The position numbers and the translations under genes are program-made. A stretch of DNA of 64,000 nt, from assembly GCF_001431485.1 (NCBI RefSeq), contig NZ_LDJM01000016.1:1-64000 (forward strand). The letters are read 5' to 3'. This document shows positions 9,939 through 18,788 of this stretch, piece by piece. This stretch comes from Stenotrophomonas ginsengisoli (lineage in GTDB: Bacteria > Pseudomonadota > Gammaproteobacteria > Xanthomonadales > Xanthomonadaceae). The notes beneath the pieces are model-generated. The model had not been told where the DNA came from. It searched no databases and saw only the letters and a list, made by a program, of their open reading frames with translations. How positions within the stretch are numbered: position 1 is the first letter of the stretch; the number at the start of each line of letters is the position of its first letter.

Positions 9939-10685
9939 ATGTCCAGCCTCACCGCCCGCCGCATTGCCCTGGTCACCGGCGCCTCCTCCGCCATCGGTGC
10001 GGCCATCTGCCGGCAACTGGCCGAGGAGGGCTGCCAGGTCATTGCCGCCGATGTGAACCTGTCCGGTGCCCAGGCGGTGGCCCTGTCGCTGGGGGAGCGG
10101 GTGAAGCCGGTGATGCTCGATGTCACCGACCCGGATGCGGTGGCCGCCTGCATCGGGCAGATCCTCAAGCAGTACGGGCGGCTGGACCTGGCCGTGAACA
10201 ACGCCGGCGTGGCCGGGATCGGCCTGGATACCGGCGAATACCCGTTGGATGAGTGGCATCGCGTGCTCGGTGTGAACCTGCACGGGGTGTTCTACTGCAT
10301 GAAATACCAGCTCAAGGCGATGCAGGCCCAGGGCGGCGGGATCATCGTCAACATGGCCTCGATGCTCGGCCCGGAGGCCTGCTGGGGTGGCTCGGCCGCC
10401 TATGTCGCGGCCAGGCATGCCCTGGTCGGCATGACCCAGAGCGCGGCACGCGAACATGCCAGCCAGGGCATCCGCATCAATGCGGTCGGCCCGGGCTTCA
10501 TCCAGACCCCGACCCTGGCGGCGATCAAGCCGGACGACTATGCCGCCATGGTCGGCCTGCATCCGGCCGGCCGCCTGGGCAATGCCAGTGAGGTGGCCGA
10601 GTTGACCTGCTTCCTGCTGTCCGAGCGTGCCAGCTTCATCAATGGCAGTTACTACGTGATCGACGGCGGCTACAGCGCCCGCTGA
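9939..10685 (+). CDS. Short-chain dehydrogenase/reductase with altered catalytic lysine
   Basis: A 248-residue classical SDR with NAD(P)-binding motif TGASSAIG (residues 13-20), NNAG (87-90), a catalytic serine near S141 and tyrosine Y155. The usual YxxxK is YVAAR here: position 159 is arginine (codon AGG). The glycine motif also departs from TGxxxGIG, with alanine at 18. The aspartate after beta-2 (AADVN) favours NAD. The C-terminus IDGGYSAR is typical. The substrate is unknown. The start at 9939 gives a normal N-terminus; an upstream in-frame start would fall inside the FNR-type box. It converges on the YegP gene. Confidence 0.85.
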   Translation: MSSLTARRIALVTGASSAIGAAICRQLAEEGCQVIAADVNLSGAQAVALSLGERVKPVMLDVTDPDAVAACIGQILKQYGRLDLAVNNAGVAGIGLDTGEYPLDEWHRVLGVNLHGVFYCMKYQLKAMQAQGGGIIVNMASMLGPEACWGGSAAYVAARHALVGMTQSAAREHASQGIRINAVGPGFIQTPTLAAIKPDDYAAMVGLHPAGRLGNASEVAELTCFLLSERASFINGSYYVIDGGYSAR

Positions 10686-10735
10686 AGGCCGGCACCGGCA
10701 ACGGCCGGCAGGCATCGCCGGCCGCTGCAGGTGGC

Positions 10736-11074
10736 TCAGGCCCGGGTGAGGTCCTTGACCGTGGCGCTGCCCCCATTGGCCTGCACCGAGGCGATGCCGT
10801 TGCGGCAGGCGGCCTCGCTGGCATACAGCTGGCTGCTGCCGATGACCTGGTGGTTGGCCGCCTTGAGGTTGAAATGGTGCTTGCCGTTGCTGGCCACCTT
10901 GACCTCGTAACGGGCCGGATCGGCCGCATTGTTCTGCACCGAGGCAATGCCATTGGTGGCACCGGCCTGGTTGGTATACAGCTCACTGGAGAGGATCACC
11001 TCGCCATTGCCGGCTTTCAGAACGAACTTGAACTGCCCATTGCTGGCCTTGGCCAGCTCGAACCATCCTGCCAT
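10736..11074 (-). CDS. YegP-family protein (two DUF1508 repeats)
   Basis: A 112-residue protein made of two copies of the ~50-residue DUF1508/YegP unit. Each begins with a beta-strand pair (GQFKFVLKAGNGEVI; GKHHFNLKAANHQVI), then S-S-x-LY, and ends with NGIASVQ. The function of the family is unknown. The start is ATG at 11074 with GGGGAGG 6 nt upstream. It lies downstream of the jetC-like gene, separated by 204 bp that hold a strong hairpin, so it is probably an independent unit. Confidence 0.88.
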   Translation of the reverse strand: MAGWFELAKASNGQFKFVLKAGNGEVILSSELYTNQAGATNGIASVQNNAADPARYEVKVASNGKHHFNLKAANHQVIGSSQLYASEAACRNGIASVQANGGSATVKDLTRA

Positions 11075-11194
11075 CGATCGCCTCCCCACCTGCCGCCGGA
11101 TGACAGCCACCCGGAACCCGGCCGGTGCCCGCACCATGGCATGCCGCCGGCCTTCCCTTCAACCGATGGGCGACCGCGGCCGAGGGCCATCACG

Positions 11195-11224
11195 CACAAC
11201 GCCGCCTTTGCAGGCGGCGTTGTG
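11195..11224 (-). terminator. Strong hairpin after the SMC operon
   Basis: A perfect 13-bp stem (11195-11207 with 11212-11224) with a 4-nt loop lies 55 bp after the stop of the SMC-like gene. It has no T-tract on either strand, so termination would need help or be partial. Confidence 0.5.
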
Positions 11225-11278
11225 GATCACCCCACGCGGCGGATCATTCCCCGCGCGATGTCCCCCGCACAAGCGGGC

Positions 11279-14200
11279 TTATTTGCCCGCAGGCTTCTTC
11301 GCTGCCGTCTTGGCGGAGGTCTTGGCAGCTGCCTTCTTGACCACCGCAGGCTTGGCGGTGGAACGCTTGCTGCTGGCCTTGGCCACCGGACCCGGCTCCT
11401 GGGCCATGACATCGTCGGCGGCGGATTGCTCCGGCGCCGTGGCCACCGCGCCGGTTTCAGGCAGTGCGATCACCGGCGGTTCGATCACCGGCAACGGCTC
11501 GGCCGCGCCGCCGGACAGCGAACGCGCTGCCCGCAATGCGCTGCCACCGGCACGCTCGGGCAGTTTAAGGCGGGCATGCTCCTCGTCGTATTCGATCAGC
11601 AGCACGCCCGAATCGTGGCGGCCGGAAATCTCGACGAAACAGGCACCGCCAATGAACGGCTCCAGGGTCATCACCGACTTCAACGGGGTGGCCACCACCA
11701 TCTGGAAGCCGAAGTTCTCGAAGATGTTCATCGCCAGAGCGGTGAACTCGTTGTCGGCCTTGTCGAAGGCTTCGTCCAGCACCACCGCGGCATAGCGCGG
11801 CAGTTCGCCGTCCTCGCCACCGAGCTGGTAGCGCAGGGCGGCGGCCAGGCAGGTGGTGGCCAGCTTCTGCCGCTGGCCACCGGACTTGCCGGCACCGGAG
11901 CGGTAGATTTCCACCTGCTCACGGGTGGCGCCGTCCAGTTCCACACCGATGAACTCCACATGCTGGCGCACGTCCAGCACCTGCTCGCGCCAACGGCGCA
12001 GCTCCGATTCCTGGGCGCCGAGACGACGCACCAGGTCGCGCAGGATGGTGAACTGCGACTCGGCCAGCGAGCGGTCCTCGGTCTGCTGGTGGCTCAGCAC
12101 CGCCCGCAGCTGCAGCTGGAAATCGGCCACTTCCGGCAGTTTGCGGTCGTGCACCTCGATGGTCAGGATGGTGCCGCGGTTGAACGGCACCTGCTCCAGC
12201 GAGGCGTTGACCTCGTCCATGCGCTGCTTGATCGCCTTGTGTGCCTCGGCGGTGTGGCGCTGCAGGGCCAGCAGGTTGTTCTTGCTCTGGGTCTGCAGCA
12301 GCTCGAAGAAGCGGCCCTCGTGCCGCGGCAGGCCATCGTTCTCCAGGCGCTGCAGGCGGGCCAGGAAGTCCTCGGCACTGGCCAGGGACACGGTGAAGTC
12401 GGCGCTGTCCTCCGGCCACTGCTGGACGAAGCGGCGGAAGCAGTCCAGCACCTGGCCGGCCAGCTTGGCATCGCGGCCCTGGCTGGCACCCAGCTCGTCG
12501 GCGAGCGCGCGTTCGACCACGCGGAAGTGGCTTTCCAGGCTGTCCAGGTTCAGGCCCGGCAGCACCGCCAGGCGCTCATCGAGCAACGGGCGCTGGGTTT
12601 CATCCAGGCCTTCGCTGTCCAGCTTGAGCTGGCACTGCTCGCGCTGCTGCTCCAGGCGGGTACGCTCACGGGCCAGCTGGGCACGCTCCAGGCGCACGTC
12701 CTCGTAGGTGCGGCGGGCCTGGTCGCGCAGGCCACGGGCGATGTTGATCTGCTCGGCAATCCTGGCCAGGGCGCTGTCACCCTCGCGCAGGGCCACCAGC
12801 TGCTCGTTGATGTCATCGATGCGCTGCAGTCGGCCGGACACATCGATCTCGTCCCACTCGCGCTCGGCCAGGGTGTGCGCGGCCAGCTGCTGCTGCTGCG
12901 CGCCCTGACGCTGGCGGCGCAGGGCATCCACATCGGCATCGCAGCTGGCAATGCGCCCGGCCAGCTCCTGCGCCTCGCGCTCGTAGACCCGGCGCTTGTC
13001 GCGGTTGTCGTGGCCCAGCATCCACAGCCGGCGGTCGTTGACCGCGTGGCGGTCATCCTTTTCGTAGCGGTCGCCCGGGTGCTTGATCTGGCCTTCGCGG
13101 GTCAGGCCACGGTCCTGGTGACGCAGCTGTGCGGCGTTGTCCACACAGGTGTAGTCAAAGCGGCGCAGCAGCTCGTTGTAGACCCAGTCGGCATAGGCGT
13201 GGTCACGGATGGTGAGCTTGCTGATCAGCGAGCGGGCATCGGGCTGCTGCGCATGCAGCAGCTCGTTGTCGCGCACGCGGAAGTAGACCAGCTTGGTGCC
13301 CAGGTGGGTGCGGTTGACCCAGTCGGCGACCTGCGCGTGGTGCTTTTCATCCACCAGCAGCGACTGCGCAAAGCCGTGCAGCACGCGCTCGATCGCGCCA
13401 CGCCAGGCCACCTGGTCATCGCGCACCTGCAGCAGCTCGCCGACAAAGGGCAGCATCGCCTCGGAGATGCCGGTGTCCTCGGCCAGGCGGGCACGCAGGT
13501 TCTGCAGCGGTGCCGGGATCGAGCTCGGCGCGGCCTTGAGCGAATCCAGCTCGGCGCGCAGTTCGTTGAAACGCTTTTCGTCGGCGCGCCGTTCGCTCAT
13601 GCGCTCGGCAATGGCCTCGTCCACCGAGCCGGCGCCCTGGCCACCCTCGGCCAGCACCTGGCGGGCGGCCTCGACCTGCTCGGCAAAGCGTGCCGCGTCA
13701 TCGGCCAGGCTGATGTTCAAATGGCGGCAGGCGCCTTCCAGCTGCTTGCGCCGGCGCAGGCGGTCCTCGACCTCGCGTTCGACCCGGCCGCGCTCGCGCT
13801 CCAGCTCGTCCACGCGCTCGCCGCCCTGCTCGCGCTGCTGGCGTTCCAGCTCGACCAGCTTCTGCTCGTGGTTGTCCAGCACCTGCCGGCGCGAACCTTC
13901 CTCGCCCTGCAGGCCACGGTCCTGGACCTCGACATCCTTCAGCCGCTCGTTGGTCAGGGCCAGGCGCTTTTCCTCGCGGAAACCGTCCACGCTGTCCTGC
14001 AGCGCACGCAGGTCGGCGACCTGGCGGCGCAGTTCCTGCAGCGAGGCATGCAGCTCGCGCGCCGGGCTCAGGGTCTCGACCTGGCGACGGGCAGTGACCA
14101 CCGCATGGTGGGCGCCATCGAGCTCGGCAAAGTCCTCCACCAGACGGTCGGCGGCTTCGAAGGTGCGCGGCTCGTCGAGCATGAAACCACGCAGAAAACC

Positions 14201-14911
14201 ATTCAGGTCGCCCAGGTTCTTGGCCGACTGGGTCTTGTGCAACAGGCGCAGGGCCATGTCGTTGCCGATGCCCAGCAGGTGGCGGAAGCGCTCGGCATAG
14301 CCGGAGAAGCTGTCAAAGTGGGCCACGTCCTCGCCCATGCGCGCACGCAGCTTGCGCATGTCCAGGTCAAAGCCTTCCATCTCGGTGGCGATGTCAAAGC
14401 GGCGCGGGATCACCAGGTAGTGCTTGCGCACATCGGCGGCACTGGTGCCGGTGCCGTTGATCCAGAACAGGCGCACGATGGTGACCGCATCACCGCGGGC
14501 GTTTTCGTAGCTCAGCGCCAATGCCGTCCAGGTCGCGCCCTTGCGCAGGTACTGGGTGGCAATCTCGCCGGAAGTGCTGTCCTGCTGGTCGGCCCAGGCG
14601 CCACGTACATAGGACACCAGGTTGCGGTCACGCCCGGAGCGTTCGGCTTCGCGCGCGGCGGCATTGAAGTCCACGATGCTGGGCGGGGTGAGCAGGGCGC
14701 TCATCGCATCGAGCAGGGTCGACTTGCCCGAACCGGAGCGGCCGACGAACAGGAAGCCACGCTCGGCGATCGGCACATCGGTCAGGCCGGAGAACGTGCC
14801 CCAGTTGTAGACCTGCAGGCGGCGCATCCGGTACTGGTTGGCGCGCGCGTCGGTGAGCGGGTCATGGAACAGCGCGGCAGCAGGCAGCAGGGTGTGGTTG
14901 GTGTTGTCCAT
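11279..14911 (-). CDS. SMC-like ATPase of a Wadjet/MksB-type complex (JetC-like, COG4913)
   Basis: A 1,210-residue SMC-type ATPase. The N-terminal head has Walker A GRSGSGKST at residues 57-65. A long charged coiled coil with a central hinge-like region follows. The C-terminal head has the signature SGGQRQK near residue 1007 and Walker B VVLDEAFD near 1040, followed by ALAMNIFENFGFQ. This architecture matches JetC/MksB, which dimerises and extrudes DNA loops. The last ~90 residues are a disordered extension whose final ~34 are rich in Lys and Ala (10 Lys), like histone H1 tails. The start is ATG 14911 with AAGGA 8 nt upstream, one codon after a possible TTG start. jetB- and jetA-like genes precede it; no jetD follows. 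Confidence 0.85.
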   Translation of the reverse strand: MDNTNHTLLPAAALFHDPLTDARANQYRMRRLQVYNWGTFSGLTDVPIAERGFLFVGRSGSGKSTLLDAMSALLTPPSIVDFNAAAREAERSGRDRNLVSYVRGAWADQQDSTSGEIATQYLRKGATWTALALSYENARGDAVTIVRLFWINGTGTSAADVRKHYLVIPRRFDIATEMEGFDLDMRKLRARMGEDVAHFDSFSGYAERFRHLLGIGNDMALRLLHKTQSAKNLGDLNGFLRGFMLDEPRTFEAADRLVEDFAELDGAHHAVVTARRQVETLSPARELHASLQELRRQVADLRALQDSVDGFREEKRLALTNERLKDVEVQDRGLQGEEGSRRQVLDNHEQKLVELERQQREQGGERVDELERERGRVEREVEDRLRRRKQLEGACRHLNISLADDAARFAEQVEAARQVLAEGGQGAGSVDEAIAERMSERRADEKRFNELRAELDSLKAAPSSIPAPLQNLRARLAEDTGISEAMLPFVGELLQVRDDQVAWRGAIERVLHGFAQSLLVDEKHHAQVADWVNRTHLGTKLVYFRVRDNELLHAQQPDARSLISKLTIRDHAYADWVYNELLRRFDYTCVDNAAQLRHQDRGLTREGQIKHPGDRYEKDDRHAVNDRRLWMLGHDNRDKRRVYEREAQELAGRIASCDADVDALRRQRQGAQQQQLAAHTLAEREWDEIDVSGRLQRIDDINEQLVALREGDSALARIAEQINIARGLRDQARRTYEDVRLERAQLARERTRLEQQREQCQLKLDSEGLDETQRPLLDERLAVLPGLNLDSLESHFRVVERALADELGASQGRDAKLAGQVLDCFRRFVQQWPEDSADFTVSLASAEDFLARLQRLENDGLPRHEGRFFELLQTQSKNNLLALQRHTAEAHKAIKQRMDEVNASLEQVPFNRGTILTIEVHDRKLPEVADFQLQLRAVLSHQQTEDRSLAESQFTILRDLVRRLGAQESELRRWREQVLDVRQHVEFIGVELDGATREQVEIYRSGAGKSGGQRQKLATTCLAAALRYQLGGEDGELPRYAAVVLDEAFDKADNEFTALAMNIFENFGFQMVVATPLKSVMTLEPFIGGACFVEISGRHDSGVLLIEYDEEHARLKLPERAGGSALRAARSLSGGAAEPLPVIEPPVIALPETGAVATAPEQSAADDVMAQEPGPVAKASSKRSTAKPAVVKKAAAKTSAKTAAKKPAGK

Positions 14912-14981
14912 CAACGGAATCCTTGGGCGCAGGCGTCAGCGACGCCGGCCGGGGTAATCAGGCAGGAGCAGGCGCGGTCGT

Positions 14982-15677
14982 TCACTCGGAGAGCAGGTCA
15001 TCGACCGGGGTGCCACCTTCGCGCAGCTGGCGGTAGGTCTCGCCCAGCACGGCCACGTCTTCGGCCGAGAACATGTGCTTGAGCGCCGGCGAGACCTCGT
15101 AGCGGTCCTCGCTGCCACGCAGGCGCGAGAGCAGCTGGTTCTCGCGCATCTTGCCGATGGCCGCGGTCACGCGCTTGGAGAAGCCGGCCTGGTCGGTGGA
15201 GATGTTCTTCTGGTAGATGCTCATCGCCTCGACCATCTGCAGCTCTTCCACCACCGCGCGCTCGCCACGGGTATCGGCATCGGCCAGCTGCTGGCGCAAA
15301 AACAGCAGCAGCACCGATTCGATGAAGGTCAGCGGCGCGGTACGCAGCAGGCTCGGCGCATCCAGCTCGGCGGTGTCGGCCTGGCGCACGAAGGCAAAGC
15401 CGGCGTCGCGGTCCATCACCAGTTCCAGGAACAGGTCGCACAGCAGCGAGCGGATGCCCGGCTCGTTGCGCAGCAGCGCGGCCCACTGCGCCGGCTGGCG
15501 CTGGGCATCCACGCTGGGGCCGGCCAGCAGCTGGCAGGCGGCGCGACGGGCGTCATACGGCAGCTCACCGCTGTCACCGAGGAACAGCGGGCCGTTGCCC
15601 GGCACCGGGGCATTGCTGCCGGGTACCGGTTCGGGGCTGGCGTCGTGGTCGTGCAGGGTCGAATCAGACCAGTTCAT
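14982..15677 (-). CDS. DUF4194 protein, MksE/JetB-like kite subunit
   Basis: A 231-residue protein of the DUF4194 family. Residues ~1-40 are low-complexity and acidic; the rest is winged-helix-like, with [19 protein letters not shown] and a late [16 protein letters not shown] segment. In Wadjet/MksBEF complexes this subunit bridges the kleisin-like JetA and the SMC ATPase. Its start (ATG 15677, with AAGGA upstream) overlaps the end of the jetA-like gene by 14 bp, and the SMC gene begins 70 bp after its stop, so the three are one operon. Confidence 0.82.
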   Translation of the reverse strand: MNWSDSTLHDHDASPEPVPGSNAPVPGNGPLFLGDSGELPYDARRAACQLLAGPSVDAQRQPAQWAALLRNEPGIRSLLCDLFLELVMDRDAGFAFVRQADTAELDAPSLLRTAPLTFIESVLLLFLRQQLADADTRGERAVVEELQMVEAMSIYQKNISTDQAGFSKRVTAAIGKMRENQLLSRLRGSEDRYEVSPALKHMFSAEDVAVLGETYRQLREGGTPVDDLLSE

Positions 15678-17133
15678 CGCGTTTTTCCTTTACAAACCAG
15701 ACCTGCGGCACACGGGCACGACGCACGTGGCCATCACCGCCGGTCCATTGCACGGTTTCCCGTTGTTCGGTGGCCACCACACCGTGGCGGGTGGCAATGG
15801 AAAGATAGCCAATCACGCTGCCCAGGCCCTGACGTGCCGGGCGCTGCTGCAGCACCTGGCCCAGGCTCAGGCGCGGGGTCTGGCCAAGCAGGAAGTACAG
15901 GTCGTCCTTGAGCGAGCGGATGTCGATTTCCGACTGCGCGACCAGGTCGCCGACGCTGTCCAGCGAGATTTCGGCACCGTCGGACCACCAGATGGTCGAA
16001 TCCACATAGTGGGTGGACGGGTCATGCAGCTTCCACTGGCCGATCGAGCGCAGGCGGCTGGCCGACAGCGGCAGCACATAGCCGGTGGCGGCGGTCGGGC
16101 GCAGGTGGTCGCGCAGGCCCAGGGCCTGGCCCTGGGCCTGCTTGAGCAGCTGGTTCAGGCGGCGCTGCTCCAGGAAGCCACGGCTCTGCACGAAGCCACG
16201 CAAGCTGCGGGCGAAGTTCTGCATCACATCGTGGACCTGGCCGCCGCGGTCCAGCAGGGTGGCGGTGAAGTTGCGCAGGAAGTTGCGCTCGCCGCGGCCC
16301 AGCTTGCGGGTGTAGTTGCGGCTGAGCACCTGCTCCAGCGCATCGTCGAGCTGGCCACTGCGCACCGGGTCGTTGAGCAGGTCCCAGAAGGCCTGGAAGG
16401 TACGCCCGGCCTCGGATTCGCCGATCACATCGACGCCGTTGAACAGGCGGTCCAGCACATCGCCACGGGCACCGTCGGCATCGATGATGCTCTCGCGGAA
16501 GCGGCGGTTGAGCTGTTCGAAGTCATCGCGCACGCGGCGGAAATCCTCGGCCAGCTCATCGGCCAGACGGATCATGTCGCGGGTGCGTTCCAGCGCGCGC
16601 TTGCCATCCAGTGCGGCCACCTTGCCCGAGCTGACCTCGGCAATTTCCGCATCGATGCGGGCACGCTCGGCCTGCAGCACCGCCAGCCGGGCATCCGGGT
16701 TGGCTTCGGTCTGCTGGGCCAGCTGGGCCACCTGCTGCATCACCAGCGACAGGCGGCTCTCGGTGGCCACCGCCGCGCTCTGGCCGAGCCCTGCAATGAA
16801 GCGGATCGCCTGCAGCGCCTGGCGCGACAGCTCGTATTCCTCCTCGCTGGCCCCTTCGGGCAGGCGGCGTTCCAGCCAGCCCTGGGACAGCCAGTAGGCG
16901 GTATAGGCCTGGGCGGTGCGCGGCAGTTCCACGTCCAGCTGGTCGGCATTGAGCGCATCGAGCTGGTTCTGCAGGCGTTCGTGCAGGACCGAGGCACCGA
17001 GCCGGCGGTCGCTTTCCATCAACAGGCCCTGCAGCAGGCCGATCAGCACCGGCGCCCGGTCCGAGGCCAGCAACTTCCACAGCGGCTGCTCGCGCAGGCG
17101 CTGGTAGGAGGCGATTGTTTCGCGATACTTCAT
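15664..17133 (-). CDS. DUF3375 protein, MksF/JetA-like kleisin subunit
   Basis: A 489-residue DUF3375 protein beginning [15 protein letters not shown] and containing long helices with [17 protein letters not shown] and a C-terminal wing-like domain. In Wadjet/MksBEF systems this kleisin closes the SMC ring. The start is ATG at 17133, with GGGGA 12 nt upstream. It lies 47 bp after folE on the same strand and overlaps the jetB-like gene. No tyrosine kinase-, nuclease- or TOPRIM-like region is visible in it. Confidence 0.85.
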   Translation of the reverse strand: MKYRETIASYQRLREQPLWKLLASDRAPVLIGLLQGLLMESDRRLGASVLHERLQNQLDALNADQLDVELPRTAQAYTAYWLSQGWLERRLPEGASEEEYELSRQALQAIRFIAGLGQSAAVATESRLSLVMQQVAQLAQQTEANPDARLAVLQAERARIDAEIAEVSSGKVAALDGKRALERTRDMIRLADELAEDFRRVRDDFEQLNRRFRESIIDADGARGDVLDRLFNGVDVIGESEAGRTFQAFWDLLNDPVRSGQLDDALEQVLSRNYTRKLGRGERNFLRNFTATLLDRGGQVHDVMQNFARSLRGFVQSRGFLEQRRLNQLLKQAQGQALGLRDHLRPTAATGYVLPLSASRLRSIGQWKLHDPSTHYVDSTIWWSDGAEISLDSVGDLVAQSEIDIRSLKDDLYFLLGQTPRLSLGQVLQQRPARQGLGSVIGYLSIATRHGVVATEQRETVQWTGGDGHVRRARVPQVWFVKEKRDELV

Positions 17134-17180
17134 CGGCTGGATCGGTCCCCGGGCCTGTGGTGGATGGGCCAGATGCTGGC

Positions 17181-17780
17181 TCAGCGGCGGCCGTTGCCGG
17201 ACTGCACGAACTGCAGGAACTCGGCGCGGGTGCGGGCATCGTCATGGAAGATGCCGAGCATGCGCGAGGTCACCATGCTCACCCCGCGCTTGTGCACGCC
17301 ACGGGTGGTCATGCACTCATGCGACCCTTCCACCACCACGGCCACGCCCAGCGGCTGCAGCACGTCCTGGATGCAGCTGGCGATCTGCGCGGTCATCTTT
17401 TCCTGCACCTGGAAGCGGCGGGCATAGGTTTCCACCACCCGGGCCAGCTTGGAAATGCCCACCACCTTACCGTTGGGGATGTAGCCCACGTGGACACGGC
17501 CGATGATCGGCGCCATGTGGTGCTCGCAGTGGCTTTCGTACTCGATGTCGCGCAGCACGATCATTTCGTCGTAGCCGGCCACTTCCTCGAAGGTGCGCGC
17601 CATGTATTCGCGCGGGTCCTCGCGGTAGCCACTGAACCAGTCGCCATAGGCCTTGGCCACCCGGCGCGGGGTATCGAGCAGGCCCTCACGGCTGGGGTCT
17701 TCACCGGCCCACAGCAGCAGGGTGCGCACGGCCTCCTCGGCTTGGGCCTGGGTGATGGTGGACTTGTCGGAATCGGCCAT
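17181..17780 (-). CDS. folE: GTP cyclohydrolase I
   Basis: A 199-residue FolE that converts GTP to 7,8-dihydroneopterin triphosphate, the first step of folate synthesis. The zinc ligands are C85, H88 and C156, in SHCEHHMAP and [10 protein letters not shown]. The catalytic-site segment [12 protein letters not shown] follows. Length and ends are standard for the type IA enzyme. The start at 17780 gives the usual short N-terminal extension. It is the first gene of the leftward run that continues into the jetABC-like genes 47 bp later. The 255-bp upstream gap holds a long regular hairpin (17849-17879) in what would be its 5' leader or promoter. Confidence 0.96.
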   Translation of the reverse strand: MADSDKSTITQAQAEEAVRTLLLWAGEDPSREGLLDTPRRVAKAYGDWFSGYREDPREYMARTFEEVAGYDEMIVLRDIEYESHCEHHMAPIIGRVHVGYIPNGKVVGISKLARVVETYARRFQVQEKMTAQIASCIQDVLQPLGVAVVVEGSHECMTTRGVHKRGVSMVTSRMLGIFHDDARTRAEFLQFVQSGNGRR

Positions 17781-17848
17781 GACGGACGCTGCCTGAATTA
17801 CGGGGTGAACATGCTACCAGCCGGGGGCCGACAAGGCATCGACTTTGG

Positions 17849-17879
17849 CGCAAACCCCTTGCAGCGCAAGGGATTTGCG
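17849..17879. other. Long inverted repeat between folE and marR
   Basis: Outer arms CGCAAA/TTTGCG (17849-17854, 17874-17879) and inner arms CCCTTGC/GCAAGGG (17856-17862, 17866-17872) enclose a 3-nt loop, with a single 1x1 mismatch. It lies 69-99 bp upstream of the folE start. It could be a leader hairpin, a protein-binding site or a REP-like remnant; there is no T-tract. Confidence 0.55.
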
Positions 17880-17998
17880 GGCAAATGGCAAGCTGGGAAG
17901 GGGCCACCCGGGCCGCGTCTGCGGCCGCGTTTGCGCAACCACGGCGGGCCCCCGGCGGGCGAAGCTGAAAGCCCGGCCTGCCGCCGCACCGATAGTTC

Positions 17999-18031
17999 TT
18001 GATAGGAGCCAAATAGTTAGTACCCTATCAA
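17999..18031 (+). promoter_or_regulatory. Palindromic operator/promoter of the MarR-efflux operon
   Basis: Inverted repeat TTGATAGG (17999-18006) and CCTATCAA (18024-18031), spaced by 17 bp, ends 5 bp before the MarR ATG. The left arm contains TTGATA, usable as a -35, and TACCCT (18021-18026) could be a weak -10 at a 16-bp spacing. Overlap of operator, promoter and start suggests autorepression by the MarR protein, released by an efflux substrate. Confidence 0.65.
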
Positions 18032-18036
18032 TCAAC

Positions 18037-18492
18037 ATGTACCCGCCATCCGACGAACGCGCACGGCTGTATATCCAGCTGACCACCGGACTGCCCAAGG
18101 CAGCCCGCCAGTGGCAGCGCCTGGCAGACCAGCATCTGGCCGAGTTCGGCATCACCCTGGCCTGCGCCATGCCGCTGCTGGTGATCGGACGCGCCGGTGG
18201 CGGCATCCGCCAGGTGGAACTGGCCCAGCAACTGAACCTGGAAGGCCCTTCGCTGGTGCGCCTGCTCGACATCCTGGCCAACGATGGCCTGCTGCGCCGC
18301 GAAGCGGACCCCGCCGACCGCCGGGCCAACCTGCTGTGGCTGAGCGATGGCGGCCTGGCCCTGGTCAGCCAGCTGGAGCAACGCCTGGTGCGCCTGCGCG
18401 GCCAGGTGTTCGGCGACCTCAGTCTGGAAGAACTGCACGTGGTCACCCGGCTGTGGCAACGCCTGGCCGACGCGGCCGACACCACGAGCTGA
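18037..18492 (+). CDS. MarR-family transcriptional regulator
   Basis: A 151-residue winged-helix regulator. The HTH lies around residues 55-85 (GGIRQVELAQQLNLEGPSLV), the wing around DPADRRANLLWLS, and dimerisation helices at both ends. The start is ATG 18037, just after the palindrome at 17999-18031. The genes downstream (DUF1656, HlyD, outer-membrane factor, FUSC) follow on the same strand, so it most likely represses its own operon and responds to a phenolic or aromatic effluent. It is divergent from folE. Confidence 0.9.
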   Translation: MYPPSDERARLYIQLTTGLPKAARQWQRLADQHLAEFGITLACAMPLLVIGRAGGGIRQVELAQQLNLEGPSLVRLLDILANDGLLRREADPADRRANLLWLSDGGLALVSQLEQRLVRLRGQVFGDLSLEELHVVTRLWQRLADAADTTS

Positions 18493-18578
18493 CGCCCCCC
18501 TCTTCCGCCAGCTGATCCGCGGCCATGGTCGGCAGCGGGCACCCTCTTCCCCTGCCTGACAGCCAAGCCCTTGCCGCG

Positions 18579-18788
18579 ATGTACGGTGAATTCAACCTCT
18601 ACGGTGTCTTCGTCCCGACCCTGATCGGAATGATGCTGCTGGCCTATGCCCTCAACAGCGGGGTGAACCTGCTGCTCAAGCGTGCCGGCGCCTACCGCCA
18701 TATCTGGCACCCCGCCCTGTTCAATCTGACCGTGTACATCCTGGTACTGGGCGGGTTGTTCACTCTCATGCGCTGGACGCAATCGTGA
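18579..18788 (+). CDS. DUF1656 (AaeX-like) small membrane protein
   Basis: A 69-residue protein with two transmembrane helices (about 7-27 and 45-65), beginning MYGEFNLYGVFVP, typical of DUF1656/AaeX proteins found beside FUSC pumps. Its role is unknown. The start is ATG 18579; upstream in-frame codons would give an N-terminus without family similarity. Its TGA overlaps the GTG of the adaptor gene (GTGA), implying coupling. Confidence 0.85.
   Translation: MYGEFNLYGVFVPTLIGMMLLAYALNSGVNLLLKRAGAYRHIWHPALFNLTVYILVLGGLFTLMRWTQS

Noticed and set aside
10686-10735. GCCGGC-rich inverted repeats after the SDR gene as a terminator or REP element
   Set aside because: The repeats are short and imperfect, with no T-tract and no GTAG-type REP head.
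10850-15082. 1,410-codon open frame opposite the SMC-like gene
   Set aside because: Its composition (His, Gln, Leu, Val rich) is that of an antisense frame of a GC-rich gene, and the opposite strand encodes clear ATPase motifs.
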